Assembly (NCBI RefSeq): GCF_025960985.1
Contig: NZ_JAOQMX010000001.1
Span: forward strand, 62,001 to 126,000
Length of the DNA: 64,000 bases
Reading direction: 5' to 3'
Source of the DNA: Flavobacterium psychraerolatum
GTDB taxonomy: Bacteria > Bacteroidota > Bacteroidia > Flavobacteriales > Flavobacteriaceae
The notes beneath the pieces were generated by a model, which had not been told where the DNA came from, did no database searches, and saw nothing but the letters and a program-made list of their open reading frames with translations. Shown here one piece after another: positions 25,582-35,027 of this stretch. The translations under genes were made by a program, and so were the position numbers. How positions within the stretch are numbered: the first letter of the stretch is position 1; each line of letters opens with the position of its first letter.

Positions 25582-26259
25582 TTAAGGATTTGAAGACGTA
25601 ACCTGTATTACTCTACCGTTAAAAAATTTGTTTCCAGTAAGGGTAAAATCACAAATATAATTGGCAATTTCATCTGCTGATACTGGCGCTTGATAGCCTG
25701 GGAAAGCTTCTGCCAACATTTCGGTTTGAACTGCGCCAAGTGCCAAAACATTGAATGCTATTCCTTGCTCTTTGTACTCTTCTGCCAACAGTTCTGATAG
25801 TGTGATTACTGCGCCTTTACTTGAGCTATATGCTGCTAAACCTGGGAATTTTAAGGATCCTTGGATTCCGCCCATTGAACTTATCGTGACTACATGACTC
25901 CCTTTGGGCAAAAACGGAATACAAATACGAGTCAAATTGGCTACTCCAAAAACATTTACTTTGTATACGTACTCAAAATCGGCTTGGGTTAAGTCCCCAA
26001 ACGGTTTGTTGACCAAACTACCTGCATTATGAACCACTGCATCTATTTTGTCCCAAGTAGTGCTTATGAAATTGGTGATTTTTTCTAAATCGTCTTCTGT
26101 AGATAAATCAACAGATAAACAACTAATATTTTTGTGCTCAAGCAACACGCGAGGTGTTTTTCTTGATAGTGCTAGGACTTGATGTCCGGCATTTGCAAAT
26201 TGCAATGCAAGCTCATACCCTATTCCGCGACTGGTTCCTGTGATAATAATATTCTTCAT
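25582..26259 (-). CDS. Short-chain dehydrogenase/reductase
   Basis: 225 residues, classical SDR. The cofactor motif TGTSRGIG is at residues 7-14, NAG at about 85-87 (VHNAGSL), and the catalytic Ser-Tyr-Lys appears as ISSMGG and AAYSSSKGA (about 130 and 145). The substrate cannot be predicted. It ends beside the repeats of the four-helix-bundle gene, and a LysE-type transporter gene lies 41 bases upstream on the same strand. Confidence 0.9.
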   Translation of the reverse strand: MKNIIITGTSRGIGYELALQFANAGHQVLALSRKTPRVLLEHKNISCLSVDLSTEDDLEKITNFISTTWDKIDAVVHNAGSLVNKPFGDLTQADFEYVYKVNVFGVANLTRICIPFLPKGSHVVTISSMGGIQGSLKFPGLAAYSSSKGAVITLSELLAEEYKEQGIAFNVLALGAVQTEMLAEAFPGYQAPVSADEIANYICDFTLTGNKFFNGRVIQVTSSNP

Positions 26260-26300
26260 CTAACAAAAATACAAAAATGAATGTATCTGAAAATGATTTA

Positions 26301-26960
26301 TCAGGCTTCTAGTTGATTTTTATTGGAAAAGTATTTTTGATACACTTTATAGCTTTGATAGACAGCCATAACCAAGAAGAAAATTGGCAAAACAATCGGA
26401 AGTAAATATTCGGTGACAAAAGCAATTTGCTTTGAAATTTTGTCTAAAAAATAAATTATAGACAGCATCCCTACATATACCCCAACCATTGTACCACCAA
26501 CATAATAAAACTTTAAGGCCTTATCTGTCACAATAAACTTACCATTGATGAAATAGAGATTCCATGCCAACCAAAACGGAATTTGTAAAAAGTTCAAACA
26601 GTTTAAAAAGACACCAAACCAAAACATGGGCCAGTTTAAATATCCTTGCAAATACCCACCTCCCTCTTGCGTTGCTTCGCCTTGTTCATAAAAAACTACT
26701 GCTATGGCTAGAAAAAAGAAGATTCCAAATATGTCAATCCACTTCATGAGTTTTTTATTTTGGACCAACTCATTGGCAAAAATCAAAGTGTAGTATGCCA
26801 CGATGCATTCGATTGCTATAATACCCAAAATAAACCATGAAACCGCCTGTAACCCCAAAGTTGAATAGACTTCTAATCCTACAACATTAAGGAAGCCCAA
26901 TGGCAATGAGCCTAAGAAACTGACCGTAAAACCTATGGCAATATTTTTTAAAATTTGCAT
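26301..26960 (-). CDS. LysE-type amino-acid exporter-like membrane protein
   Basis: 219 residues with six hydrophobic segments and the LysE/RhtB-like N-terminus (IAIGFTVSFLGSLPLGFLNVVGLEVYSTLGL) in which the conserved Pro-Gly turn is kept. Family members export amino acids or other small cations. It is three bases from the end of the ATP-grasp gene upstream, so the two are probably cotranscribed. The family is moderately divergent, so the substrate is open. Confidence 0.72.
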   Translation of the reverse strand: MQILKNIAIGFTVSFLGSLPLGFLNVVGLEVYSTLGLQAVSWFILGIIAIECIVAYYTLIFANELVQNKKLMKWIDIFGIFFFLAIAVVFYEQGEATQEGGGYLQGYLNWPMFWFGVFLNCLNFLQIPFWLAWNLYFINGKFIVTDKALKFYYVGGTMVGVYVGMLSIIYFLDKISKQIAFVTEYLLPIVLPIFFLVMAVYQSYKVYQKYFSNKNQLEA

Positions 26961-26963
26961 GGG

Positions 26964-28016
26964 CTAGAAATTTACAATTTTGGACGATTGCTCAAAATGC
27001 AATCGCATTTGCTGCATACCTTCTTTGTATGATAAATAAGCGACTCCAGATTTGTGGTTCTGCACACTGATTTGGTACAAGTATTTTAAATGTCTCGCTA
27101 ATTCTTTCCAAGCAAAAAATAGCGAATGTTTTGGGTCGTATATATGTGTAGGCTCGCTACCTGCGCCATTGAGTTCTACGATCGAAAAGTTTTTTCCTTG
27201 CTGTAAATCTTCTAAATTGTGGTACATGACATCCAAGCGTCCAAAATAGAAACCGGGGATTTGTGTGCAAACCGTATTTAAAACAGTCTCCAAGGCCGGA
27301 CTTATCCATTCCTTTCCGTCTACAAATTTTGCACCTCGGGCATGATTCCCATAAGGAACGAGATTTAGTTTTTGTCCAACAGGCAAGACTTCGTTCAAAG
27401 TATCGCCATATTCTTTTTGCAAAACGGTAAGTTGTAAAGCATACCTAGGATTCTGACTCAATAATGCTCTAGTGGTTGACTTTCCGTCACCGGTTACGAC
27501 AAGAAATTCTTTGGAAACGATTCCGGTAATTTTACCTGTTTTTTGATTGGGGTAACGAACGTAAAAGATTCCAACTTCGTTTGCATACGGAATCATATCT
27601 TGCAATAAGAAATCAAAATTAGCTTTATGAGCGTACGCTTCCAAATCTCCAATAGTATCGATTTTTTTGACTGCCGATCCGCGCAAGCCAATATCTGGCT
27701 TAGCAATAAACGGAAACTGAATGCCCGATTGGAGCAATCTGTTTTCTATTTCGCTCCAAGTTGTACCCTCTTTCACCAATTCGGTTTTAGGGTAAAACTG
27801 TGGCGGAATAATATCATAAATTTCTTTTTTGGATTCCATTACAAAACCACCATTCTTAATAGTAGGATTGGACGCTGTGAAAAAGAAAAAAGATCTCGCT
27901 TTAATAATGTAATAGAGCCACAAAAATGAAATCGGAATGTACACCAATTGGTACGGCCAATATTCCCAATGGGTTATTTTGTGTATAGAAAGCGACAAGC
28001 GATTATAGGTAGTCAA
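26964..28016 (-). CDS. ATP-grasp-fold protein related to D-Ala-D-Ala ligase/carboxylate-amine ligases
   Basis: 350 residues. A short N-terminal membrane segment (YQLVYIPISFLWLYYII, about 21-37) precedes an ATP-grasp domain: FIAKPDIGLRGSAVKKI (about 102-118) is the lysine strand and phosphate-binding loop, LQDMIPYANEVGIFYVRYP the hinge, and DVMYHN...FSIVELNGAGSEPTHIYDP (about 265-295) the Mg-binding acidic strand and Asn. Such enzymes join a carboxylate to an amine using ATP. The product is unknown. Membrane anchoring is unusual. It probably forms an operon with the LysE-type gene. Confidence 0.75.
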   Translation of the reverse strand: MTTYNRLSLSIHKITHWEYWPYQLVYIPISFLWLYYIIKARSFFFFTASNPTIKNGGFVMESKKEIYDIIPPQFYPKTELVKEGTTWSEIENRLLQSGIQFPFIAKPDIGLRGSAVKKIDTIGDLEAYAHKANFDFLLQDMIPYANEVGIFYVRYPNQKTGKITGIVSKEFLVVTGDGKSTTRALLSQNPRYALQLTVLQKEYGDTLNEVLPVGQKLNLVPYGNHARGAKFVDGKEWISPALETVLNTVCTQIPGFYFGRLDVMYHNLEDLQQGKNFSIVELNGAGSEPTHIYDPKHSLFFAWKELARHLKYLYQISVQNHKSGVAYLSYKEGMQQMRLHFEQSSKIVNF

Positions 28017-28028
28017 TGTGAGAAAAAT

Positions 28029-28739
28029 TTAAATAAGGACAAAAGAGGAATTATATTCTTCTTCTTTTATCAAATCATAATAGGTAAGTTTGAGCTGATC
28101 AGCTTCCAAAACAGTTTGGGTAATACTCAATGTCTTAAGTTCATTGTTGATATTAATAACCAGTCCGCTTCGGAGATCCTCAGGTTCAGTATAGCGGTGA
28201 AATTGAAATAATTCTTTTTCAGAAATAGTATCTTTTTTACATAAAAAAGATTGAAAAAGAACTTCTCTTTTTGCTCTAACAACAGCAGGATACAGAGTAG
28301 CAGATGACCAAATATGGCTTTTATCAGTATCTAATACAAGTGTATCCTTGTTCTGACCATCCCAACGTAGCTGATATAACATTTTATCTTGATATAAAAC
28401 TAGGGTAAAAGGCTCTATATCGTCTAAATCAATTGCTTTCCAAAATGCAATAGGGGAATTGCTACCAATCATATCAAGTACAATTAATCCCCTACTTTTG
28501 CGATAGGGCGGACTTATTTGGTGCTCTTCATGGGCGCCATTGAGTAATACAAGTATGGTTCCTTTCTCATCTACTACATACCAAGTACCCCCCGCTAGAG
28601 GATCTTTGGGATACATAACATTCTTATTGTTGACAGCATATTGCTGTGGATAAAGAGCACTCAACCTAATAACTCTTTCATCACGGTTGGAGGTCACAAT
28701 AACTTTATCTCCTGTTTTTACAAAACTTACTGTGCACAT
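28029..28739 (-). CDS. NRDE (TANGO2-like) family protein
   Basis: 236 residues beginning MCTVSFVKTGDKVIVTSNRDER: the initial MCT, with Cys2 exposed once Met1 is removed, and the NRDE motif define the family, which shares features with N-terminal nucleophile hydrolases. TANGO2 of eukaryotes is linked to heme or lipid handling; bacterial roles are unknown. Its start overlaps the end of the DinB-like gene by 13 bases, so the two are coupled. Confidence 0.87.
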   Translation of the reverse strand: MCTVSFVKTGDKVIVTSNRDERVIRLSALYPQQYAVNNKNVMYPKDPLAGGTWYVVDEKGTILVLLNGAHEEHQISPPYRKSRGLIVLDMIGSNSPIAFWKAIDLDDIEPFTLVLYQDKMLYQLRWDGQNKDTLVLDTDKSHIWSSATLYPAVVRAKREVLFQSFLCKKDTISEKELFQFHRYTEPEDLRSGLVININNELKTLSITQTVLEADQLKLTYYDLIKEEEYNSSFVLI

Positions 28740-29215
28740 TGTTGTCTGTATTCAATTGTGGATCTAGCAACACCAAAGTTTGCATTCAATATTATTTTAC
28801 AAGTTTGCAGTACACCTACTTTGATTAAGGCTTGATGATGGATACAATGTTCCAAATTATACAACAATTCTCGATAATAATTGGTTTCAATTTGAAGTTC
28901 CTCACCGTCAATAATTTGCTGTAAAAACATTTTTTTATCAGATTTGTCTACCACGTTTTGAATCTGCTCTATTTGCAGAATAGCAAATTGAGTGTCGGTC
29001 TGAATTTGAGGATTGCGTAGTCTATTATCATAATTCACCATTCCTGAATCATAATTATTTTGCAAACATTGAAACATTTCTATGATGTGCCTTGTATGTT
29101 CACCAATGCTGGAGTTGCTCAAAGTAGCACATGACTTTGAAAACTCTTCATTGGTCAATTCACCCAATAAGTGAACCAATTCATTCAAACTATTATTTAC
29201 AGATTGTTTAAGCAT
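28727..29215 (-). CDS. DinB-like four-helix protein
   Basis: 162 residues, helical, with histidines spaced as in DinB/YfiT metal-binding bundles: IGEHTRHIIEMFQ (about 50), and LEHCIHHQALIKVG (about 133). DinB-type proteins include thiol transferases such as bacillithiol S-transferase; a similar role is possible but not shown. ATG at 29215 is natural. The gene is cotranscribed with the NRDE gene. Confidence 0.8.
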   Translation of the reverse strand: MLKQSVNNSLNELVHLLGELTNEEFSKSCATLSNSSIGEHTRHIIEMFQCLQNNYDSGMVNYDNRLRNPQIQTDTQFAILQIEQIQNVVDKSDKKMFLQQIIDGEELQIETNYYRELLYNLEHCIHHQALIKVGVLQTCKIILNANFGVARSTIEYRQQCAQ

Positions 29216-29337
29216 ATGGGGATTATTTTCTTAGTAGTATTTTTAATCTTGTAGTATAGTCTCATAAAATACCTGATACTGACAAATCGTCAAGTAAAAA
29301 AGAAACAAAAATTTTTATTTTATAAATTTAGTGTTTT

Positions 29338-29799
29338 TTACTGAGTGATTTTCGTCCAATTACCATCGGCTTTTAATTTTAATTTGGCTTCGTCTTTATT
29401 CCAATCTTTCAAGGTATTATTGAAAAACGCATTGTAGAACAAATATAGTTTTCCATCTAACACCTTAAAAGTACTAGGGTCTACTGATACTTTCTCTCCA
29501 GAAAGCCCCATCGCATAGGCACACCAGCCACCATATCCTGGTTCATATTTAATGGGATTCTTCAAAAACAATTCTTTATTTCCAACTGTTACAAAATAGT
29601 AAATTACTCCTTTATAATCGGTGGTAAATTCTTTTTTCCCCTTTAATGCTTTCGATTTTGTAAAATAAGCAACAGGATCATACCCTTGAATAGCGACTGA
29701 TTTGTCTAAATTAAATAGTGCTTTTCTTTGACTTTCTTTTTGGGCGAAAGCAAAAGTTGTGAGCAGACATAACACAAAAATGAAAATCACTTTTTTCAT
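29338..29799 (-). CDS. Secreted YHS-domain protein
   Basis: 153 residues from the ATG at 29799; an in-frame extension upstream adds 19 residues before a good signal peptide (MKKVIFIFVLCLLTTFAFAQ) and is unlikely to be used. The mature part is a YHS-type domain: VAIQGYDPVAYFTKSKALKG, with YYFVTVGNKELFLKNPIKYEPGYGGWCAYAM. YHS domains occur in metal-handling proteins, and one Cys remains (GWCAYAM). The function is unknown. It stands alone, with promoterless-looking A+T-rich flanks. Confidence 0.85.
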   Translation of the reverse strand: MKKVIFIFVLCLLTTFAFAQKESQRKALFNLDKSVAIQGYDPVAYFTKSKALKGKKEFTTDYKGVIYYFVTVGNKELFLKNPIKYEPGYGGWCAYAMGLSGEKVSVDPSTFKVLDGKLYLFYNAFFNNTLKDWNKDEAKLKLKADGNWTKITQ

Positions 29800-30188
29800 A
29801 CGTTTTATTTTATAACTCGATAGTTGTTTTATTATTGTACTACTATTAATTAGCATCTTAACTTATACATACGAAAATAAGAAGATAGTAGTTTTCTCAG
29901 ATCGAAAGCAACACACATGATTCAATCCATTGCCTACCCCATTAAAGCTCTAGAGACATCATTATTATCAATTTACAATAAAACGTACTACATCGATAAT
30001 AAATTGCCATTAACTTTTGTTTTTGCCTTTTTAAATAATTTTCAAAAATAACCTATTCATTTGCTTCTTTCCGTATCGAAAGCAAGGACTTTGATTGTAC
30101 ACTTCAAGTAATAAAAGGTGAAATTAAACCAAAAAATCCACCCCTACGATTGTACAGGTGGATTTTGTAAATAATTTATGAATTATAA
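29800..30188. other. Intergenic stretch before the YHS gene
   Basis: About 390 bases with no gene. Apart from the terminator of the acyl-CoA dehydrogenase near its right end, I see no repeat and no structured RNA. Confidence 0.6.
30132..30168 (-). terminator. Intrinsic terminator of the acyl-CoA dehydrogenase
   Basis: Stem AAAATCCACC (30134-30143) with GGTGGATTTT (30158-30167). On the minus strand the hairpin is followed by TTTTTTGG. It lies 21 bases after the gene's stop. Confidence 0.8.
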
Positions 30189-31328
30189 TTAAGAAATTAA
30201 AGTTCTAGAAATTACAATTTTCTGAATCTCTGATGTCCCTTCGTATATCTGCGTAATCTTGGCGTCACGCATCATACGTTCCACATGATACTCAGATACG
30301 TATCCGTTACCTCCGTGAATTTGCACCGCTTCGATGGTTACGTCCATTGCTGTTTGCGAAGCATACAATTTGGCCATCGCACCCGATTGGGTAATATCTT
30401 GACCTGCATCTTTTTCGGTAGCGGCTTTGTAACACAACATTTTGGCCGCCATAATTTGGGTTGCCATATCTGCCAGTTTAAAGGCAATTGCTTGGTGTTT
30501 AAAAATCTCTTTACCAAAGGCTTTACGCTGTTGCGAATAGGCCAAAGCCAAATCATAGGCTCCAGTTGCGATTCCGAGAGCTTGCGCAGAAATTCCAATT
30601 CTACCACCATTAAGTACTTGCATCGCAAATTGAAAACCAAAACCATCAGCTCCGATTCTATTTTCTTTTGGCACCTTCACATCATTAAACATAAGTGAAT
30701 GCGTATCCGATCCCCTGATTCCCATTTTCTTTTCTTTGGGTCCAATGTCAAAACCAGCCCAACCTTTTTCGATAATAAAAGCATTGATTCCTTTATGGCC
30801 TTTTTCAATATCTGTTTGTGCCATCACGATATATGTAGAGGCTGACGAACCGTTTGTGATCCAATTTTTGGTTCCGTTCAACAAATAATAATCTCCTTTG
30901 TCAATCGCTGTCGTTTTTTGTGAAGTAGCATCAGAACCTGCTTCTGGTTCTGATAAACAAAACGCCCCTAAAACTTCTCCTTTGGCTAGTGGTACCAAAT
31001 ATTTTTGTTTTTGTTCTTCGTTACAATATTTTTCCATTCCGGCGCAAACCAAAGAATTATTGACAGACATAATTACTGCTGTCGAGGCATCAACTTTTGC
31101 CAATTCTACCAATGCCAAGACATAGGATAAATTATCCAATCCTGCACCTCCATATTCTGGTGAAACGACCATCCCCAAAAACCCTAATTCAGCCAACTTC
31201 TTGACTTGTTCTATAGGGAATTTTGAATGTTCATCCCTTTCTATAACTCCGGGTAACAGTTCGGTTTGAGCAAAGTCTCTTGCGGCTTGTTGAATCATTA
31301 ACTGTTCTTCTGATAAATTAAAATCCAT
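30189..31328 (-). CDS. Acyl-CoA dehydrogenase
   Basis: 379 residues, the normal length of short-/medium-chain acyl-CoA dehydrogenases. It oxidises acyl-CoA with FAD, passing electrons to ETF. FAD-contact segments CLSEPEAGSDA (about 126) and WITNG (about 158), the helix RIGISAQALGIATGAYD, and the C-terminal TQIYEGTSEIQKIVISR with the conserved catalytic-glutamate region are all present. It most resembles butyryl/short-chain enzymes involved in fatty-acid or branched-chain amino-acid degradation. Divergent from anmK, which starts 157 bases away. Confidence 0.94.
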   Translation of the reverse strand: MDFNLSEEQLMIQQAARDFAQTELLPGVIERDEHSKFPIEQVKKLAELGFLGMVVSPEYGGAGLDNLSYVLALVELAKVDASTAVIMSVNNSLVCAGMEKYCNEEQKQKYLVPLAKGEVLGAFCLSEPEAGSDATSQKTTAIDKGDYYLLNGTKNWITNGSSASTYIVMAQTDIEKGHKGINAFIIEKGWAGFDIGPKEKKMGIRGSDTHSLMFNDVKVPKENRIGADGFGFQFAMQVLNGGRIGISAQALGIATGAYDLALAYSQQRKAFGKEIFKHQAIAFKLADMATQIMAAKMLCYKAATEKDAGQDITQSGAMAKLYASQTAMDVTIEAVQIHGGNGYVSEYHVERMMRDAKITQIYEGTSEIQKIVISRTLIS

Positions 31329-31484
31329 AAAATGTAATAGTTAATATGTGAAAATTGGCTTTCGAAAAAAATAACATTTCTAAATTAGAATTCTTAATTT
31401 TACGAATTAGAAAATTAACCTATTTACATGACTTAAACAACTATGCGTGCATATAATTTTTAATTTTCTAAAAATAGCTATAAA

Positions 31485-32549
31485 ATGAAACACAAACAGA
31501 ATTATCACGTAGTCGGAATCATGTCAGGCACTTCTTTGGATGGCGTAGATTTAGCAGAAATAGCATTCACAATCAATAATGGACAATGGAATTTTGAAAT
31601 ACTTCAGAGTGAAACAGTAAATTATAAAGGTGTTTGGCTTTCGATCTTAAAAAATGCAATTACATTTTCACATCCTCAATTAAAAGAACTCAACCGTGAT
31701 TATACACAACTCTTGTCGGGTATCATTAATGATTTTATAGCAAAACACAAGATCGATAACCTTGATGCTGTGTGTTCTCACGGGCACACAATTTTGCACC
31801 AACCACAAGATGGTTTTACATTGCAAATTGGTAACCTACCCGAAATTGCAACACTTTTAAACCAAACCGTAATTTGCGATTTTAGAGTTCAAGATGTAGC
31901 TTTAGGTGGTCAAGGTGCTCCACTAGTTCCAATTGGTGATAAAATCTTATTTTCAAAATATGATTATTGCATGAACTTAGGAGGCTTCTCGAATGTTTCT
32001 TTCGAAGAAAATGGCAAACGAGTGGCATTCGATATTTCTCCAACCAATACCATCCTTAATTATTATGCCAACCAATTACAACTGGATTATGATGATAAAG
32101 GAAGTATTGCCCGAACAGGTGAAATCGACCAATCCTTACTCGATGAATTAAATGCTTTGGATTTCTACCAGAAAACCTATCCAAAATCGCTAGGTTTCGA
32201 ATTTGTAAAAGAAATTGTTTTACCTATTATGGAGTCTTACTCTATTTTGCCAAAAAATAAATTAGCCACTTTTGTAGAACATATTGCTGTTCAAACTGGT
32301 TGTGTATTACCCACAAAATCTGGAACACTCTTGGTCACTGGTGGTGGTGCTTATAATGATTTTTTAATCGAAAGAATTAAAGCATACCTACCGAATATGG
32401 AAATCGTTATCCCTGAGAATAAAATATTAGAATATAAGGAAGCCGTGATATTTGGATTGTTGGGTGTTTTAAAACTTCGCAATGAAATTAATGTTTTGAG
32501 TAGTGTCACAGGAGCATACAAGGACCATAGCGCTGGGGTAATTTTTTAG
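31485..32549 (+). CDS. anmK: Anhydro-N-acetylmuramic acid kinase
   Basis: 354 residues. The N-terminal GIMSGTSLDGVDLAE phosphate loop is diagnostic; the family motif GQGAPLVPIGD (about 140) and the second phosphate loop LLVTGGGAYND (about 284) follow. The enzyme opens and phosphorylates 1,6-anhydro-MurNAc released during cell-wall recycling, yielding MurNAc-6-phosphate. MurQ is not in the window. Cytoplasmic. No clear TAnnTTTG box was found in the 156-base upstream region. Confidence 0.96.
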   Translation: MKHKQNYHVVGIMSGTSLDGVDLAEIAFTINNGQWNFEILQSETVNYKGVWLSILKNAITFSHPQLKELNRDYTQLLSGIINDFIAKHKIDNLDAVCSHGHTILHQPQDGFTLQIGNLPEIATLLNQTVICDFRVQDVALGGQGAPLVPIGDKILFSKYDYCMNLGGFSNVSFEENGKRVAFDISPTNTILNYYANQLQLDYDDKGSIARTGEIDQSLLDELNALDFYQKTYPKSLGFEFVKEIVLPIMESYSILPKNKLATFVEHIAVQTGCVLPTKSGTLLVTGGGAYNDFLIERIKAYLPNMEIVIPENKILEYKEAVIFGLLGVLKLRNEINVLSSVTGAYKDHSAGVIF

Positions 32550-32551
32550 CA

Positions 32552-32590
32552 CAAAAAAAACCCCAGATAATACCACTTACCTGGAGGTTT
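32552..32590 (-). terminator. Terminator of the secreted metallopeptidase
   Basis: On the minus strand, AAACCTCCAG (32590-32581) pairs imperfectly with CTGGGGTTT (32566-32558) and is followed by eight T in total. It lies 20 bases after the gene's stop and abuts the anmK stop. Confidence 0.65.
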
Positions 32591-32610
32591 AGCAACAAAT
32601 AAAAAAAATA

Positions 32611-34896
32611 TTAATTAACTAAAATCTTTCTTACTTCTTTATTTTTTCCATTTTGAACAGTTACAAAATAGAAACCATTTTGAACACTTGAAAGTCCAAT
32701 ATGCTCAGAAAATGAAGTAGAATTATTTTTAAAACTTTGACTGTACACTTGTTTACCCAAAACATCTGACACTGTAATTAAAGTATCATCACTGTTTTTA
32801 GAATCAAAATTCACTGTAAAAGTTCCATGGTTTGTGTTTGGGTACAAAGCAAATTGGTCTAATGCGTTAGCAACCGTTGATAAGGTATTTGTAATCTCAA
32901 ATGCTTTTGCATTGACAGCATAATAAATATTTGCTGTAGGCTTCACCATAATACGACAGCTAGCAGCATTGACATTTGGCAAAGTAACTACTGCTGTTCC
33001 TGAATTTGCAACAGATGAAGCCAAAGTTGTAGTAAATGAGACTCCACCATCTGTTGACATCATGATAGATACCATAGCCGAACCAGCTATAGTAGTTGTA
33101 TTATTCACATCCCATGAAATAGTTTGCGATGATCCACCAGGAAATGATTGCCCCTCAATATTTTGAGAAGTAACCGCAAACGGACCAGCAGTTGTAACTA
33201 CAGAAACCTTCATTGAAGCTGTTTTTGTTTGTCCTTCACCTGGATGATTATCTCTTGCAGTAAAAGTAAAGTTCAAATCTCTTGCAACATTTGAAACCGA
33301 TTCATATTCTACATCTTTTACATCATTAATAGTTCTACCCAATTTACCCATTAGTACACTAGTCAATTTTGGCATGTAACGCACGGGAGAAAAAGACGGT
33401 TCTTGCATTCTAAAAGTTGGCCCCTCTACTTTGGTATCATAGGTCATACTATTTGCTTGACTTGTATTGTCTGTACTCGCATCATTTTGTTCCCAGCTGT
33501 AAGTCAACACATCTGATGCATCTGCATCTGTACCAGTTCCTGTCAAAATAAAAGCAGTTCCTTTTGGAATTGTATAATCTGTACCCGCGTTAACTATTGG
33601 TGCAGTATTACTAGTAGGAATAGAAATTGGACACGTTTTTGTTGCTAAATTTTCTTGAACTTGTTTGATGCTCACATAAGCAAAGTTACGCATATTGTGC
33701 GGTTGTACATCCCAATCAGTAACTCCTGCATACCCCATTGTAGTGCATCCGCTTCCTGGTTCAACTTGCGTTATTGACTCTTCAAAATTATAGCTAAAAG
33801 TATGGTTGGCACCCAACTGATGTCCAAACTCATGTGCTGCAAAATCAAAATCAAAAACATCTCCTTCTGGTGCAGCTGTATCCGATTCTGGTGAAGTATA
33901 TCCTCCTCCTTTATTAATATCTGTCAAATTATTTATATCATCGTCAACACAAATACAACCAATACAACCTGCATTTCCTCCACCACCAGTTTTGCAATAT
34001 AAGTGACCTATATCATAAGCTGCATTACCAATTTTTGACGAAATCGTGTTTTGGACTTCTTTGTTCCAAACATCATTCTTTGTTCCTATGGCAGCATCAG
34101 AATAAGGATCTGTTGCAGCATCTAAATAAATCAATTGATCATTATTGGCAATCAAATTCATGTGAACTGCAAAATCTTTTTCAAAAATCCCATTGATTCT
34201 TGTTATCGAAGCATTCATTCCCGCTAAAGCATCAGCAACTGTTCCCCCAAAATGCTGTGCATATTCACCGTTACATGACAAAGCCAATCGTACTGTTTTG
34301 TATGACTGTGCGCTAGAGGTTATTCTATTTGTATTACTTTTTGAACTCGTATTTACTTTTGCTTCTGGCGTTGTACATTTAAAACCTGCTTTACCAGAAA
34401 TACTTTTATTCGAATCGAAAACAACATAAGCTGCAGCCGATTTATCATAACCTTCAATAAACTCAGTTGCATTCTCACCTCTAAAAACTACAGATTGAAA
34501 ACCTAATGGAGACATACTAAAATGAATCGTGGCCGTTTTATCCGAAACTCCCTGACCAACATACGCACGAATACTTGGATATTTCGCTTGCAATTCTGGA
34601 TCAAAATTAGAATTTTCGATCACTTTATAACTTTCCATTGTTCCTTTAGTGTTTGGCACTGTAATTTCCAAAGCAGCAGGTTTTACCGCCTTACCAGTTA
34701 CCGCAGCTAACTTCTGTTGTAAAACAGCAGTATTTAATTGAAAATATTTCTCACCCTCTTTTTTATCGCTCGTAATTTTTCGAGCCAATTTAGACACTTT
34801 TGAGGTTTGCACTTCCGTCCAATAAGAAACGGTTTGAGCTTGTAATTGCACAACAAATGACAACACAAAGACCACGTTAAGTAATGTTTTTTTCAT
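32611..34896 (-). CDS. Secreted reprolysin-like zinc metallopeptidase with type IX sorting domain
   Basis: 761 residues: signal peptide (MKKTLLNVVFVLSFVVQLQAQ), a propeptide-like region, then a catalytic domain with HEFGHQLGANH (near residue 353), the extended metzincin zinc site, and a Met-turn CTTMGYAG. It is followed by a Gly/Ser/Thr-rich beta-sandwich region (IVNAGTDYTIPKGTAFILTGTGTDADASDVLTY and more, split here by words) and a C-terminal sorting domain of about 75 residues (LYPNTNHGTFTVNF... VRKILVN) typical of type A T9SS cargo. It should be secreted by the T9SS genes present elsewhere in the window. It is transcribed away from the TPR/LuxR regulator; a TACATTTG box lies at 34942-34935. 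Confidence 0.92.
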   Translation of the reverse strand: MKKTLLNVVFVLSFVVQLQAQTVSYWTEVQTSKVSKLARKITSDKKEGEKYFQLNTAVLQQKLAAVTGKAVKPAALEITVPNTKGTMESYKVIENSNFDPELQAKYPSIRAYVGQGVSDKTATIHFSMSPLGFQSVVFRGENATEFIEGYDKSAAAYVVFDSNKSISGKAGFKCTTPEAKVNTSSKSNTNRITSSAQSYKTVRLALSCNGEYAQHFGGTVADALAGMNASITRINGIFEKDFAVHMNLIANNDQLIYLDAATDPYSDAAIGTKNDVWNKEVQNTISSKIGNAAYDIGHLYCKTGGGGNAGCIGCICVDDDINNLTDINKGGGYTSPESDTAAPEGDVFDFDFAAHEFGHQLGANHTFSYNFEESITQVEPGSGCTTMGYAGVTDWDVQPHNMRNFAYVSIKQVQENLATKTCPISIPTSNTAPIVNAGTDYTIPKGTAFILTGTGTDADASDVLTYSWEQNDASTDNTSQANSMTYDTKVEGPTFRMQEPSFSPVRYMPKLTSVLMGKLGRTINDVKDVEYESVSNVARDLNFTFTARDNHPGEGQTKTASMKVSVVTTAGPFAVTSQNIEGQSFPGGSSQTISWDVNNTTTIAGSAMVSIMMSTDGGVSFTTTLASSVANSGTAVVTLPNVNAASCRIMVKPTANIYYAVNAKAFEITNTLSTVANALDQFALYPNTNHGTFTVNFDSKNSDDTLITVSDVLGKQVYSQSFKNNSTSFSEHIGLSSVQNGFYFVTVQNGKNKEVRKILVN

Positions 34897-35027
34897 TTTT
34901 TGGATTATTTATAAGGTTTTAAATTATATTTATACAAATGTACACTTTCATCAATTTTAGACTATTTTTGTATGGTGACAAAAAGGGTGACAACGATAAT
35001 TAAACAATACAAATAGCTAATAAACAA

